Positions 1-5,354 of a DNA stretch of 5,361 nt are shown here, piece by piece. Both the position numbers and the translations under genes were made by a program. The notes under the pieces are model-generated. The model was not told the origin of the DNA, searched no databases, and saw only the letters and a list, made by a program, of their open reading frames with translations. The stretch covers positions 1 to 5,361 of the forward strand of contig CAZMCU010000068.1 of assembly GCA_964564915.1 (NCBI GenBank), read 5' to 3'. The DNA is from JAFGBM01 sp964564915. Its GTDB lineage: Bacteria > Actinomycetota > Actinomycetes > Actinomycetales > Demequinaceae. Numbering within the stretch: the first letter of the stretch is position 1; every line of letters begins with the position of its first letter.

Positions 1-72
1 CAGACGGACTGTGGCATCCTTGCGGCAGAGTTCCCGCCCAACGCACCCCCGATCCAACGATGGAGAGGCACG

Positions 73-1206
73 ATGACCGAGCAGAACGACCCGTCCCCAG
101 CGAGCGGCCCCGCCAAGCGGAAGCCCCGGCCTGCGCACACCGAAATCGATGCCCCCAACAGTCAGCAGCGGTTCCGGCTTCCGTTCGTCAGTGCAAGCGT
201 CAGCGCGGAGATCGACGAAGGCGTGAGATCCACGTGGAGCCCATGGTTGGTCTTTGCCTACATCTCCACCGTCGTCTGGGTCATCGGCCCCCTGACGTGG
301 ATGATGCATCGCGGGGCGACCTGGACTCAGGCCTTCCTCTTAACCGGGCTCGTCTTGTGGCCCCTCGTCACGGTCCTGACATTCGTGATGCGGGCGAAGA
401 GCAAGCAGAGCGGGAAAACGGCCTCGCGATTGGGGTGGGACCCGACGTCGGCGAACCTGTGGTGCGGGGTGGAAGCCATGCCGGTGAACGCTTCCGCCGG
501 GCCTTCCGTGATGACCTCCATGCACGGCATGTGGCGCGGACACCTGTCCGAGAGCACGACGCTGGGGCCGGGACGACGGGGTTCCTTCACCTTCTCGCGG
601 GTCGAGTTGATGGAGCTCCCCGGGTCGCTGCCCCTCCTGGAAATCATTCGTCGAGGCAAGAACGCGGCGGCCGGGGCGAGCGGCGACGACGATTTCGAGG
701 TGGGGACGACCGAGTTCGACCAGAACTTCCGGGTGGTGGCCCCGAATCGCGAGTTTGCGCGCGCCGTGCTGCACCCCCGCATGGTGAAACGACTGCTGCA
801 AGAGGACGCGCGGGAGCTCTCGCTGACGATCGTCGGCGCGCGCATCATGGTGTGGTCGGTGCCGCCCGCGACGTTGGACGACCTGGAGGCCCGCCTGAAC
901 GTCATGGCGGACGTGATCGACCTCATCCCCGAAGACGCCTACACCCGGTGGGAATCGGAGCCGGTGGTGATGCCGTCGGACTCGAAGAAGAAGAACTGGA
1001 TGGCACGCTTGGCCGTCGTCCTGTCGTACTCGTTCATCCTCACCCCCGTGGGCATCATCCTCGGGCACCGGGCATTGCGCGCGAGTCGACGCGGGCTTGC
1101 CACGAACGGCAGGACGGCGCTCATTGCCGTGATCGGGGGGTACCTGGTTCTCGTCATGACGGCGATAGTTGTGGTGGCGGTGTGGATCAGCGACCATCCC
1201 TCATGA
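73..1206 (+). CDS. Four-pass membrane protein with DUF3137-like and DUF4190-like regions
   Basis: Protein of 377 residues with unknown biochemical role. The N-terminus (1-55) is polar and Pro/Lys-rich with no signal peptide. Two hydrophobic segments follow at about 57-77 and 86-106. The soluble middle (about 120-290) has the pattern FDQNFRVVAPNREFARAVL followed by HPRMVKRLL at about 215-242, then a hydrophobic strand and a helix. This resembles the DUF3137 family, where a 'residue-by-residue altered' FxxxFxV...ALL.PRxxxxLL pattern recurs. The C-terminus (about 311-373) has two membrane segments joined by a short basic loop (GHRALRASRRG), the layout of DUF4190-type domains. The start at ATG 73 is supported by GGAGAGG at 62-68. 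An overlapping longer frame starting at position 60 is a shadow. It is separated by 90 bases from the next gene, so co-transcription is uncertain. The gene is confident; the family assignments come from memory of patterns. Confidence 0.87.
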   Translation: MTEQNDPSPASGPAKRKPRPAHTEIDAPNSQQRFRLPFVSASVSAEIDEGVRSTWSPWLVFAYISTVVWVIGPLTWMMHRGATWTQAFLLTGLVLWPLVTVLTFVMRAKSKQSGKTASRLGWDPTSANLWCGVEAMPVNASAGPSVMTSMHGMWRGHLSESTTLGPGRRGSFTFSRVELMELPGSLPLLEIIRRGKNAAAGASGDDDFEVGTTEFDQNFRVVAPNREFARAVLHPRMVKRLLQEDARELSLTIVGARIMVWSVPPATLDDLEARLNVMADVIDLIPEDAYTRWESEPVVMPSDSKKKNWMARLAVVLSYSFILTPVGIILGHRALRASRRGLATNGRTALIAVIGGYLVLVMTAIVVVAVWISDHPS

Positions 1207-1232
1207 CCGCGCGCCCGGATGTCCGACCCCGG

Positions 1233-1249
1233 GACTACCCTCGGGAGTC
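1233..1249 (+). promoter_or_regulatory. Possible -10 element within a small inverted repeat
   Basis: The 90-base gap between the membrane protein and the next gene contains TACCCT at 1236-1241, which fits the TANNNT actinobacterial -10 pattern and lies 55 bases before the ATG at 1297. It sits inside an imperfect inverted repeat (GACT-A-CCC/GGG-AGTC, 1233-1249). No convincing -35 hexamer is visible at the right distance, and the two-base centre of the repeat makes a poor hairpin loop. This is a weak candidate. Confidence 0.2.
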
Positions 1250-1296
1250 AGAAGGAACGCATCATCGGGACACGACCACACGAGAAGGACACGACC

Positions 1297-1800
1297 ATGC
1301 CACTGCCAGCCACCTACACCGCCAAGAACGAGACCGGTTGCTGCCCCGTACCGAACACCAAGGGATGGGACGGCAAAGAGGTATCCCTCAGCGATCACTT
1401 CTTCATCCGGAAGACCGGGAGAAGCTTTGCCTTCATCCCCCTGAACATGGGTAAGGTCATCACCACCCTCAACTCCATGGCCACCGAGGCCGATGCAAAA
1501 CTTCCGGCGAAAGACGCGCTGCTCCTCAGCCGCGACCTCTCCCCCTGGACGTCCGAACAGCTTTTCGCCGTCAGCAAGCCGATCGACGGTGCGGACAACG
1601 TCGTCCTTGAGGGAAAGTACCTCACCCGCGTCTTCGAGGGGCCGTATGCGGACGCGAAGCATTGGTTCAAGGAACTCCGGGACCTCGCGCAGAAACGCGG
1701 TGCCAAGGATCCGATGGTGTACTTCTTCTACACCACGTGCCCCAAATGCATGAAGCACTACGGGAAGAACTACGTCATCGGGTTCGTGAGGGTCTCCTAG
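1297..1800 (+). CDS. Small CPKC-motif protein of the family often labelled 'hydrolase'
   Basis: Protein of 167 residues. Its closest match in my recall is a widespread family of about 150 residues, usually auto-named hydrolase, with no firmly established reaction. Family-like features are a Cys pair near the N-terminus (C15-C16) followed by a W-x-G-K-E stretch, a SFAFIPLNMGKVI segment at 43-55, a VFEGPYADAKHW segment at 112-123, and a C-terminal YFFYTTCPKCMKHYGKNY block at 142-159 with C148 and C151. The four cysteines could bind zinc or act in redox chemistry. The FEGPY-W-L pattern also recalls GyrI-type small-molecule-binding folds, which is inference. The start is ATG 1297, preceded by GAGAAGGA at 1282-1289. 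An in-frame ATG at 1219 would add 26 poorly structured residues and has no good ribosome site. There is no signal peptide or membrane segment, so the protein is probably cytoplasmic. Confidence 0.85.
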   Translation: MPLPATYTAKNETGCCPVPNTKGWDGKEVSLSDHFFIRKTGRSFAFIPLNMGKVITTLNSMATEADAKLPAKDALLLSRDLSPWTSEQLFAVSKPIDGADNVVLEGKYLTRVFEGPYADAKHWFKELRDLAQKRGAKDPMVYFFYTTCPKCMKHYGKNYVIGFVRVS

Positions 1801-1814
1801 GCGCCGAGGCTCGG

Positions 1815-1856
1815 AGGGGGGTTGATGGCGAAGCGCCAGCAGAGGGCTACTCCCCC
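1815..1856. terminator. Possible bidirectional terminator between convergent genes
   Basis: The short gap between two convergent genes holds a compact hairpin, TGGCG-AAG-CGCCA at 1826-1838. It is flanked by a G run (1815-1820) that can pair with a C run (1852-1856) lying inside the 3' end of the Fic gene. No T tract follows on either strand. Position and structure suggest transcription termination for both genes, but the evidence is limited. Confidence 0.25.
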
Positions 1857-2479
1857 ACCACGCGAAGCACAGGGATGTTGGCCGCTAGTTCGCTACTGTT
1901 TCGCGTCGCGTCGTAGCGGCGCAACATCGTGACGTAGGCGAGTTTGTCGATGTTCCAGTCGTACTCAAGCCACTCGTCGCCTTCCTGCGCCGCGGCGAAC
2001 ACCAGGTCCGCCAGGCGACGTGTCACCCGGCCGTTCCCATCGACGAAGGGGTGAATCCGAACCGTCTCCGCGTGGACAGCCATGCCCAACTCGCGCGCGC
2101 TCCAGTCGTCGGTGTGCTCCCAGCGGTACCGGATGGTCTCCAGAGAGGTGCGCAGTTCGACAGCTACGGTTTCCCAGGGTACGCCGATGTTCGTGTCCTT
2201 CATTCGGAACCTTCCCGCCCACGTCCAGATGTCGCCGTACATCTGCGCATGGAGGTCCCGGAGAAAGCCGTCAGCGAGGAGGTCTCTCACTCCGAGGGAG
2301 CCCGCGTAGACCTGAGTGAGGAGGCCCACGATCACCTGATCCTCGACGGCCTGTTCAAGGTCGTAGAGCGAAGCCTTAAGGAGGGGTTCGCCGAGTGCTT
2401 CCCGCGCGGCCGGAACAAGTGCCTGCGCGTCCTCGTCGTCGACGGGCGTCGCGCCATAGTCTGGGTCGAGCGGGTTCAG
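1847..2479 (-). CDS. fic: Fic-domain protein, predicted AMP-transferase toxin
   Basis: Fic proteins move AMP (or another nucleotide moiety) from a nucleotide to target hydroxyl groups; class I members act as toxins against partners such as topoisomerases. The product is 210 residues if read from CTG 2479. The active-site loop HPFVDGNGRVTR at 143-154 matches the full HPFx(D/E)GNGRxxR consensus, including catalytic His143, acidic Asp147 and Arg154. The upstream segment W85-TWAGRFRMKDTNIG, to about 99, matches the helix-plus-flap region of Fic folds. The N-terminal ATPVDDEDAQALVP stretch resembles the 'mobile mystery protein B' branch. No ATG, GTG or TTG lies between the far-upstream start at 2671 and residue 48, which is inside the conserved part. 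CTG 2479 overlaps the stop of the preceding small gene as CTGA and has a weak GAGAAAG ribosome site. Starting at ATG 2671 would add 64 low-complexity residues that read through the antitoxin gene in another frame. The gene is secure; its start is not. Confidence 0.9.
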   Translation of the reverse strand: MNPLDPDYGATPVDDEDAQALVPAAREALGEPLLKASLYDLEQAVEDQVIVGLLTQVYAGSLGVRDLLADGFLRDLHAQMYGDIWTWAGRFRMKDTNIGVPWETVAVELRTSLETIRYRWEHTDDWSARELGMAVHAETVRIHPFVDGNGRVTRRLADLVFAAAQEGDEWLEYDWNIDKLAYVTMLRRYDATRNSSELAANIPVLRVVGE

Positions 2480-2631
2480 TCGCGGGACTTTCTCGTCGCG
2501 ACGTACTTGCTCACGCTTTCCGAGCGCACATGGCTCGTAGGGACAACGCGCGACTCGATGCGCGCCGAAGCCTTGGTCGAGCGGGCGACAGACCGCTTGA
2601 TCGCCTTCTGGCTGACTGCTTGGCGTTTCAC
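2476..2631 (-). CDS. Class I Fic antitoxin candidate (FicA/VbhA-like)
   Basis: Small basic protein of 51 residues directly upstream of fic. Class I Fic antitoxins are short helical proteins whose (S/T)xxxE(G/N) motif places a Glu into the Fic ATP site and blocks AMP transfer. Here the sequence reads A21-S-A-R-I-E-S27, aligning with ASQRLEG of VbhA and ASRRLEG of YhfG as I recall them. The Ser22 and Glu26 positions are kept, but the final Gly/Asn is Ser. The start is GTG 2631, preceded by a near-perfect AAGGAGGTGA with five bases of spacing. A TTG at 2667 in the same frame has no comparable site. The TGA stop overlaps the proposed CTG of fic, implying translational coupling. A TANNNT-like element (TACCAT, minus strand 2675-2670) lies upstream but has no clear -35. 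Identification rests on position, size and one motif. Confidence 0.7.
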   Translation of the reverse strand: MKRQAVSQKAIKRSVARSTKASARIESRVVPTSHVRSESVSKYVATRKSRD

Positions 2632-2698
2632 GGCCCTCACCTCCTTCACGCTCCAATACTCGAACAACCATGGTAGCGCCCGGATTCCGCGCGCTTTC

Positions 2699-2926
2699 TC
2701 ACGCTCGCGCGGGGCGCGGCGTGCTGGGATCGTAGATCTCGGTCAGTTCAAACGGCCCGGGGGCTCCCGTCGCGAACTCCAGGCCATTGACGACGAGGTC
2801 GCGCACCTCGGAGACCGTCCGCCCGGCCACCACCCACGACGGCACGTCGGGCGACGTCGCCCAAACGCCCTCGGGGTCGACGTGGTACACCACGGCGATC
2901 GTCCGCACCTTCGTTACGCGACTCAT
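2699..2926 (-). CDS. HicB-like (DUF1902-type) small antitoxin-family protein
   Basis: Protein of 75 residues. The core IAVVYHVDPEGVWATSPDVP (9-28), then a GRTVSEVRDLVVNGLEFATG stretch, shows the strand-strand-helix pattern of HicB/DUF1902 proteins: a first strand, W-x-A-x-SPD-x-P, then an amphipathic helix beginning at 'TVSEV'. HicB proteins neutralise the RNA-cleaving toxin HicA. This one ends soon after the helix, with no ribbon-helix-helix or HTH extension that would bind DNA. The start is ATG 2926, with GGAG at 2936-2933. A much longer reading frame in phase runs antisense-like through tetR and is rejected as the true gene. No HicA-like protein is visible on either side. Downstream, 67 bases separate it from the Fic antitoxin. 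An upstream mini-ORF stops inside its ATG (ATGA). It may be an orphan antitoxin or have a non-HicA partner. Confidence 0.72.
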   Translation of the reverse strand: MSRVTKVRTIAVVYHVDPEGVWATSPDVPSWVVAGRTVSEVRDLVVNGLEFATGAPGPFELTEIYDPSTPRPARA

Positions 2927-3021
2927 AGCAGCTCCAACGCCTCTTCTTCGCTCAGACCCGTGAAGCTTCGAAAACGCGCGAAGCCTGGCGGGCCAACCGT
3001 CTGGAAGGCTACCAGGCTCAC
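2923..3021 (-). CDS. Possible 32-codon mini-ORF coupled to the HicB-like gene
   Basis: A GTG-started frame of 32 codons ends with GELL-type helix residues (SEEEALELL) at a TGA that overlaps the HicB-like ATG as ATGA. The four-base overlap is the standard coupling arrangement. However, the GTG lacks a properly spaced ribosome site (GAGAA touches it directly), and the product resembles nothing I recognise. It could be a leader peptide, the remnant of a lost toxin partner, or chance. Confidence 0.2.
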   Translation of the reverse strand: MSLVAFQTVGPPGFARFRSFTGLSEEEALELL

Positions 3022-3026
3022 TTCTC

Positions 3027-3040
3027 GGGGCTATTGCCCC
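3027..3040. repeat. Short hairpin between tetR and the HicB-like gene
   Basis: GGGGC-TATT-GCCCC forms a 5-bp GC stem with a four-base loop. It lies downstream of the larger inverted repeat that follows tetR and just before the GTG of the mini-ORF. It could assist termination, but no T tract follows it. Confidence 0.3.
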
Positions 3041-3050
3041 TCGCAGTCTC

Positions 3051-3092
3051 CGTTGTGCGCCGACAGCAAGGATTCCGCAACGGCGCACGACG
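3051..3092 (-). terminator. Inverted repeat after tetR, candidate operon terminator
   Basis: CGTTGTGCGCC at 3051-3061 pairs with GGCGCACGACG at 3082-3092. This gives an 11-bp stem with a single non-Watson-Crick position and a 20-base loop, starting 23 bases beyond the tetR stop. An alternative 6-bp pairing (CCGTTG 3050-3055 with CAACGG 3078-3083) uses overlapping arms, so the two folds exclude each other. There is no T tract. The best reading is the end of the exporter operon transcript, perhaps together with the hairpin at 3027-3040. A regulatory site for the following genes is also possible. Confidence 0.4.
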
Positions 3093-3114
3093 CGTGTGGC
3101 GAACCTACGCAGCG

Positions 3115-3840
3115 CTACGCCCTGAGCCCGGTAAGAAGCGTCCTGACGACAGCGCGCACCTGCTCCCGTGACTCCGCCTCGGAGCGCCCTGCGACCATCC
3201 CGCTCAGTCCGAGCGCGATCATCGAACCGACGAGCGTCGTCACGGCGGCGTCCACGTCGAACGCCCCGAGCCTCCCGAGCGCCTGCTCCTCCGTGAGGTA
3301 CGCGGCCACCCGGCCGAGGGTGCGCTGGAGGCCGCGCTCGTCGCCGTGGAGTTCCGCGAGGAACTGGTGCATCAACTCGGGCTCGGACATGAGGCCCGAG
3401 ACCGCGGGGAGCGTCGCCGTCGTGAGCCCCAGGAGCGCCTCCGCGAGCTCGACAAGGTTGCCCTCGATGCCGCCCTCCCCCGCGACGGGAAGCCCGGCCT
3501 CGAACGCGATGACCCAAGCGTCGTACCTGCGCAACAACGCCGCGACCAGAAGGTCGTTCTTGTTCGCGAAGTAGTTGTAGAGCACGCCATCGCTCAGCCC
3601 GGCCGCGCGGGCGATGTCGCGGGTCGTGAGGGCGGAGACCTGACGCTCCGCGAGGAGGCGCTCCGCCGCGTCGATCAACTGGTCCCGGATGACGGCGGAG
3701 CCGCCCGAGGAGGATGCCGATCTCCGGGCGGCCTTTCGCTCGATCGCCGCCTGCTTGTGGGCGTCGAGCGCCTGCCGATGCGCGTCCGCGATCCGCTGGT
3801 GCGCGGCGGCGATGTGGTCGAGCGGGTTAGGTGACATCAC
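3115..3840 (-). CDS. TetR-family transcriptional regulator with heptad-repeat N-terminus
   Basis: Protein of 241 residues, a likely dimeric repressor released from DNA by a small ligand. The TetR DNA-binding domain spans about 50-96: helix 1 is IRDQLIDAAERLLAE, and the helix-turn-helix is TTRDIARAAGLSDGVLYNYF followed by NKNDLL at 72-98. The rest is a helical ligand and dimer region. The first 50 residues are unusual: before the HTH lie three heptads (AHQRIAD, AHRQALD, AHKQAAI; 13-33), then a basic stretch and a Ser/Gly linker. The frame opens at GTG 3840, or at ATG 3837. Both overlap the permease end, by 14 or 11 bases, indicating translational coupling. Being the last gene of the exporter operon, it probably represses that operon, plausibly through the TCATGA sites at 5302-5354. 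The ligand is unknown. Confidence 0.93.
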   Translation of the reverse strand: MMSPNPLDHIAAAHQRIADAHRQALDAHKQAAIERKAARRSASSSGGSAVIRDQLIDAAERLLAERQVSALTTRDIARAAGLSDGVLYNYFANKNDLLVAALLRRYDAWVIAFEAGLPVAGEGGIEGNLVELAEALLGLTTATLPAVSGLMSEPELMHQFLAELHGDERGLQRTLGRVAAYLTEEQALGRLGAFDVDAAVTTLVGSMIALGLSGMVAGRSEAESREQVRAVVRTLLTGLRA

Positions 3841-4573
3841 GCCTCATGCTAGTGGCGAGAGCGACGGCGACGAAGGCCGCGGCGTACGCCACGAGCATGA
3901 GGCCACCGCCCACTTGCGACAGTTGCCGCGCTCCCCCGACGGACGGGAGGCCCTGCATCGCGGCGCCCGCGCGGAACGGCAGCCACTGGGCGTTGTCCCC
4001 GATCAGCTGCCCGACCATCCCCTCGACGATCGCGATCCACACGAGCGCCCCCGCGACCGCGCCGCTGAGGTTGCGCACGAGCGCGCCCACCCCCACACCG
4101 ACCGCCGCGAAGCACACGTTCCACAGGAGGCAGCCCAGGACGGTCCGCCCGAGGCCCGGCATTCCGAGGTCGAGGCTCGTGCCCTTGACGTTGAGCCAGA
4201 TGGCGGTCGCGGCCGACGCCGTGACGGTCGCGAGCAGGCCGTTGACGATGCCGACCGCGCCGTACGCGATCACCTTGGCACCCACGACCGTGCCGCGCGA
4301 TGGCGTCGCGAGGTACGTGTCGGTAACGGTCTTGTTCCGGTACTCCCCCGCCACCGCGACGATCCCGAGCATGAGCGAGAAGATCGAGACGATGCCGATG
4401 TGGCTGAACGCGAGGAGCACATTGCCGGGGTCGAGCGGGTCCTTGCCGCTGACGAACAGACCGCTGACGCCGAGGATGACGACGAGTTGCGCGGAGCCGA
4501 GGATGACCCAGACGGAGCGCGTGGTGCGGAGCTTGAGGAATTCGTTGCCGATGAGGCGGTGGAGGTTTCTCAT
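3827..4573 (-). CDS. ABC-2 type transporter permease
   Basis: Protein of 248 residues forming the membrane part of an exporter with the adjacent ATPase. The N-terminus (NEFLKLRTTRSVW, 10-22) is the usual cytoplasmic amphipathic start of ABC-2 permeases. Six hydrophobic segments fall at about 21-41, 53-75, 97-126, 143-165, 169-191 and 221-241. Between segments two and three, GEYRNKTVTDTYLATPSRG (76-94) matches the conserved cytoplasmic coupling region of BcrB/NatB-like permeases. The start ATG 4573 is chosen because AAAGGA lies 9 bases upstream, overlapping the ATPase stop region, and because upstream in-frame residues are the ATPase gene read in the wrong frame. The gap to the ATPase is 14 bases. 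The permease stop lies inside the start of tetR. The substrate cannot be read from the sequence; antibiotic, peptide or lipid efflux are typical for the type. Confidence 0.92.
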   Translation of the reverse strand: MRNLHRLIGNEFLKLRTTRSVWVILGSAQLVVILGVSGLFVSGKDPLDPGNVLLAFSHIGIVSIFSLMLGIVAVAGEYRNKTVTDTYLATPSRGTVVGAKVIAYGAVGIVNGLLATVTASAATAIWLNVKGTSLDLGMPGLGRTVLGCLLWNVCFAAVGVGVGALVRNLSGAVAGALVWIAIVEGMVGQLIGDNAQWLPFRAGAAMQGLPSVGGARQLSQVGGGLMLVAYAAAFVAVALATSMRRDVT

Positions 4574-4587
4574 GGGTTGGGGTCCTT

Positions 4588-5286
4588 TCACGGGGCGGCG
4601 GTCAGCGAGAGGAACGCGTCCTCGAGCGACGTGCCGGGGAGGTTGGCGAGCGCGCCCGAGTAACGCAGCGTGCCGGTTTGGATGATGACCACGTTGGTCG
4701 CGATCTGCTGGACCTCGCTCAGCACGTGGCTGGAGACGAGGACGCTGCGGCCTTCGCGCGCGAGGCCCTTGAGGAGGCCGCGGAGCCACGCCATGCCGGC
4801 GGGGTCGAGGCCGTTCGCGGGCTCGTCGAGGACGAGGACCTCGGGGTCACCGAGGAGTGCCGCAGCTAGGCCGAGTCGCTGCTTCATGCCGAGCGAGTAC
4901 GTGCGGACGCGGTCGTTGGCCGCCGGGCCGAGGTCCACCTGGTCGAGCACCTCGTCGACGCGGGATTCCGGGAGCCCGGTGATCTGCGCGAGGACGCGCA
5001 GGTGGTCGCGGCCGCGTCGTCCGGGGTGGAATCCCGTCGCCTCGAGCAGGGCGCCGACGGTGCGGCGCGGGTTGGCGAGGTCGCCGTACTTCCGGCCGCC
5101 GATGAGCGCCCGCCCCTTCGTCGGGGTGACGAGCCCGAGCGCCATACGAAGCGTCGTCGTCTTCCCCGCCCCGTTCGGCCCGAGGAACCCCGTGATGGTG
5201 CCCTCCGGCACGTCGAAGGAGACGTCGTCGACCACGCGATGCTGGCCGAAGTCCTTCGTCAAACCCTGTATTTCTACCGTTGCCAT
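4588..5286 (-). CDS. ABC transporter ATP-binding protein (BcrA/NatA-like exporter type)
   Basis: Protein of 232 residues that powers the adjacent permease by ATP hydrolysis at the inner face of the membrane. The nucleotide-binding elements are in order: Walker A GPNGAGKT (36-43), signature YSLGMKQR (130-137), Walker B VLVLDEP (150-156) with catalytic Glu155, D-loop GLDPAG (159-164) and switch His187 in SSH. At the Q-loop position the sequence is GALLEATGFHPG (78-89), with Glu in place of Gln, as I recall for BcrA/LanF-like exporters. Length is short for the class, ending shortly after a LEDAFLSLT motif near 221-229, which is normal for small drug or lantibiotic immunity exporters. The start ATG 5286 follows AAAGGA with 7-base spacing. 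It is the first gene of a three-gene operon with permease and tetR. Confidence 0.95.
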   Translation of the reverse strand: MATVEIQGLTKDFGQHRVVDDVSFDVPEGTITGFLGPNGAGKTTTLRMALGLVTPTKGRALIGGRKYGDLANPRRTVGALLEATGFHPGRRGRDHLRVLAQITGLPESRVDEVLDQVDLGPAANDRVRTYSLGMKQRLGLAAALLGDPEVLVLDEPANGLDPAGMAWLRGLLKGLAREGRSVLVSSHVLSEVQQIATNVVIIQTGTLRYSGALANLPGTSLEDAFLSLTAAP

Positions 5287-5301
5287 GCTGGCGTCCTTTC
5301 G

Positions 5302-5354
5302 TCATGAGCGCGCTGGTTTCATGAGCAACCGCTCATGAGCGCACGTTCATGAGG
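5302..5354. promoter_or_regulatory. Array of four TCATGA elements upstream of the exporter operon, likely operator
   Basis: TCATGA occurs at 5302, 5319, 5333 and 5347, three of them extended to TCATGAGC, with start spacings of 17, 14 and 14 bases. The third lies in a perfect 12-bp palindrome, CGCTCATGAGCG at 5330-5341, and a second symmetric arrangement TGAGC-AACC-GCTCA occupies 5322-5335. TetR-family repressors bind palindromes in the promoter of the genes they control, and the operon ends with a tetR gene, so a multi-site operator is the natural reading. TACCCT on the minus strand (5357-5352) could be a -10, but the -35 would be outside the window. Confidence 0.6.

Noticed and set aside
60..1454. 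Plus-strand open frame of 464 codons overlapping the membrane protein
   Set aside because: It is shifted relative to the real gene, gives an Arg/Gly/His-rich product, and runs on into the next gene.
1201..1758. Minus-strand 185-codon frame opposite the small cysteine protein
   Set aside because: The plus-strand frame has the conserved CPKC/YGKNY block and a good ribosome site; the minus frame has neither a family pattern nor a convincing start.
3094..3117. GCGTAG direct repeat at the end of tetR
   Set aside because: It is only two six-base copies separated by four bases, which is expected by chance in this composition.
2699..3517. Full-length 272-codon reading of the HicB-like frame
   Set aside because: The first 197 codons lie over tetR and the intergenic hairpins and translate to Arg/Gly/Ala-rich low complexity. 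Only the final 75 codons show a protein family pattern, and they have their own ATG with GGAG.
2051..3574. Long plus-strand open frame of 507 codons
   Set aside because: It runs antisense across fic, the HicB-like gene and tetR. Its protein is Arg/Ser/Pro-rich low complexity with no domain, as expected for a shadow frame in GC-rich DNA.
3689..4663. Plus-strand open frame of 324 codons opposite the permease
   Set aside because: The product is rich in Arg, Asp, Glu and His with no fold pattern. The opposite strand encodes a well-defined ABC permease.
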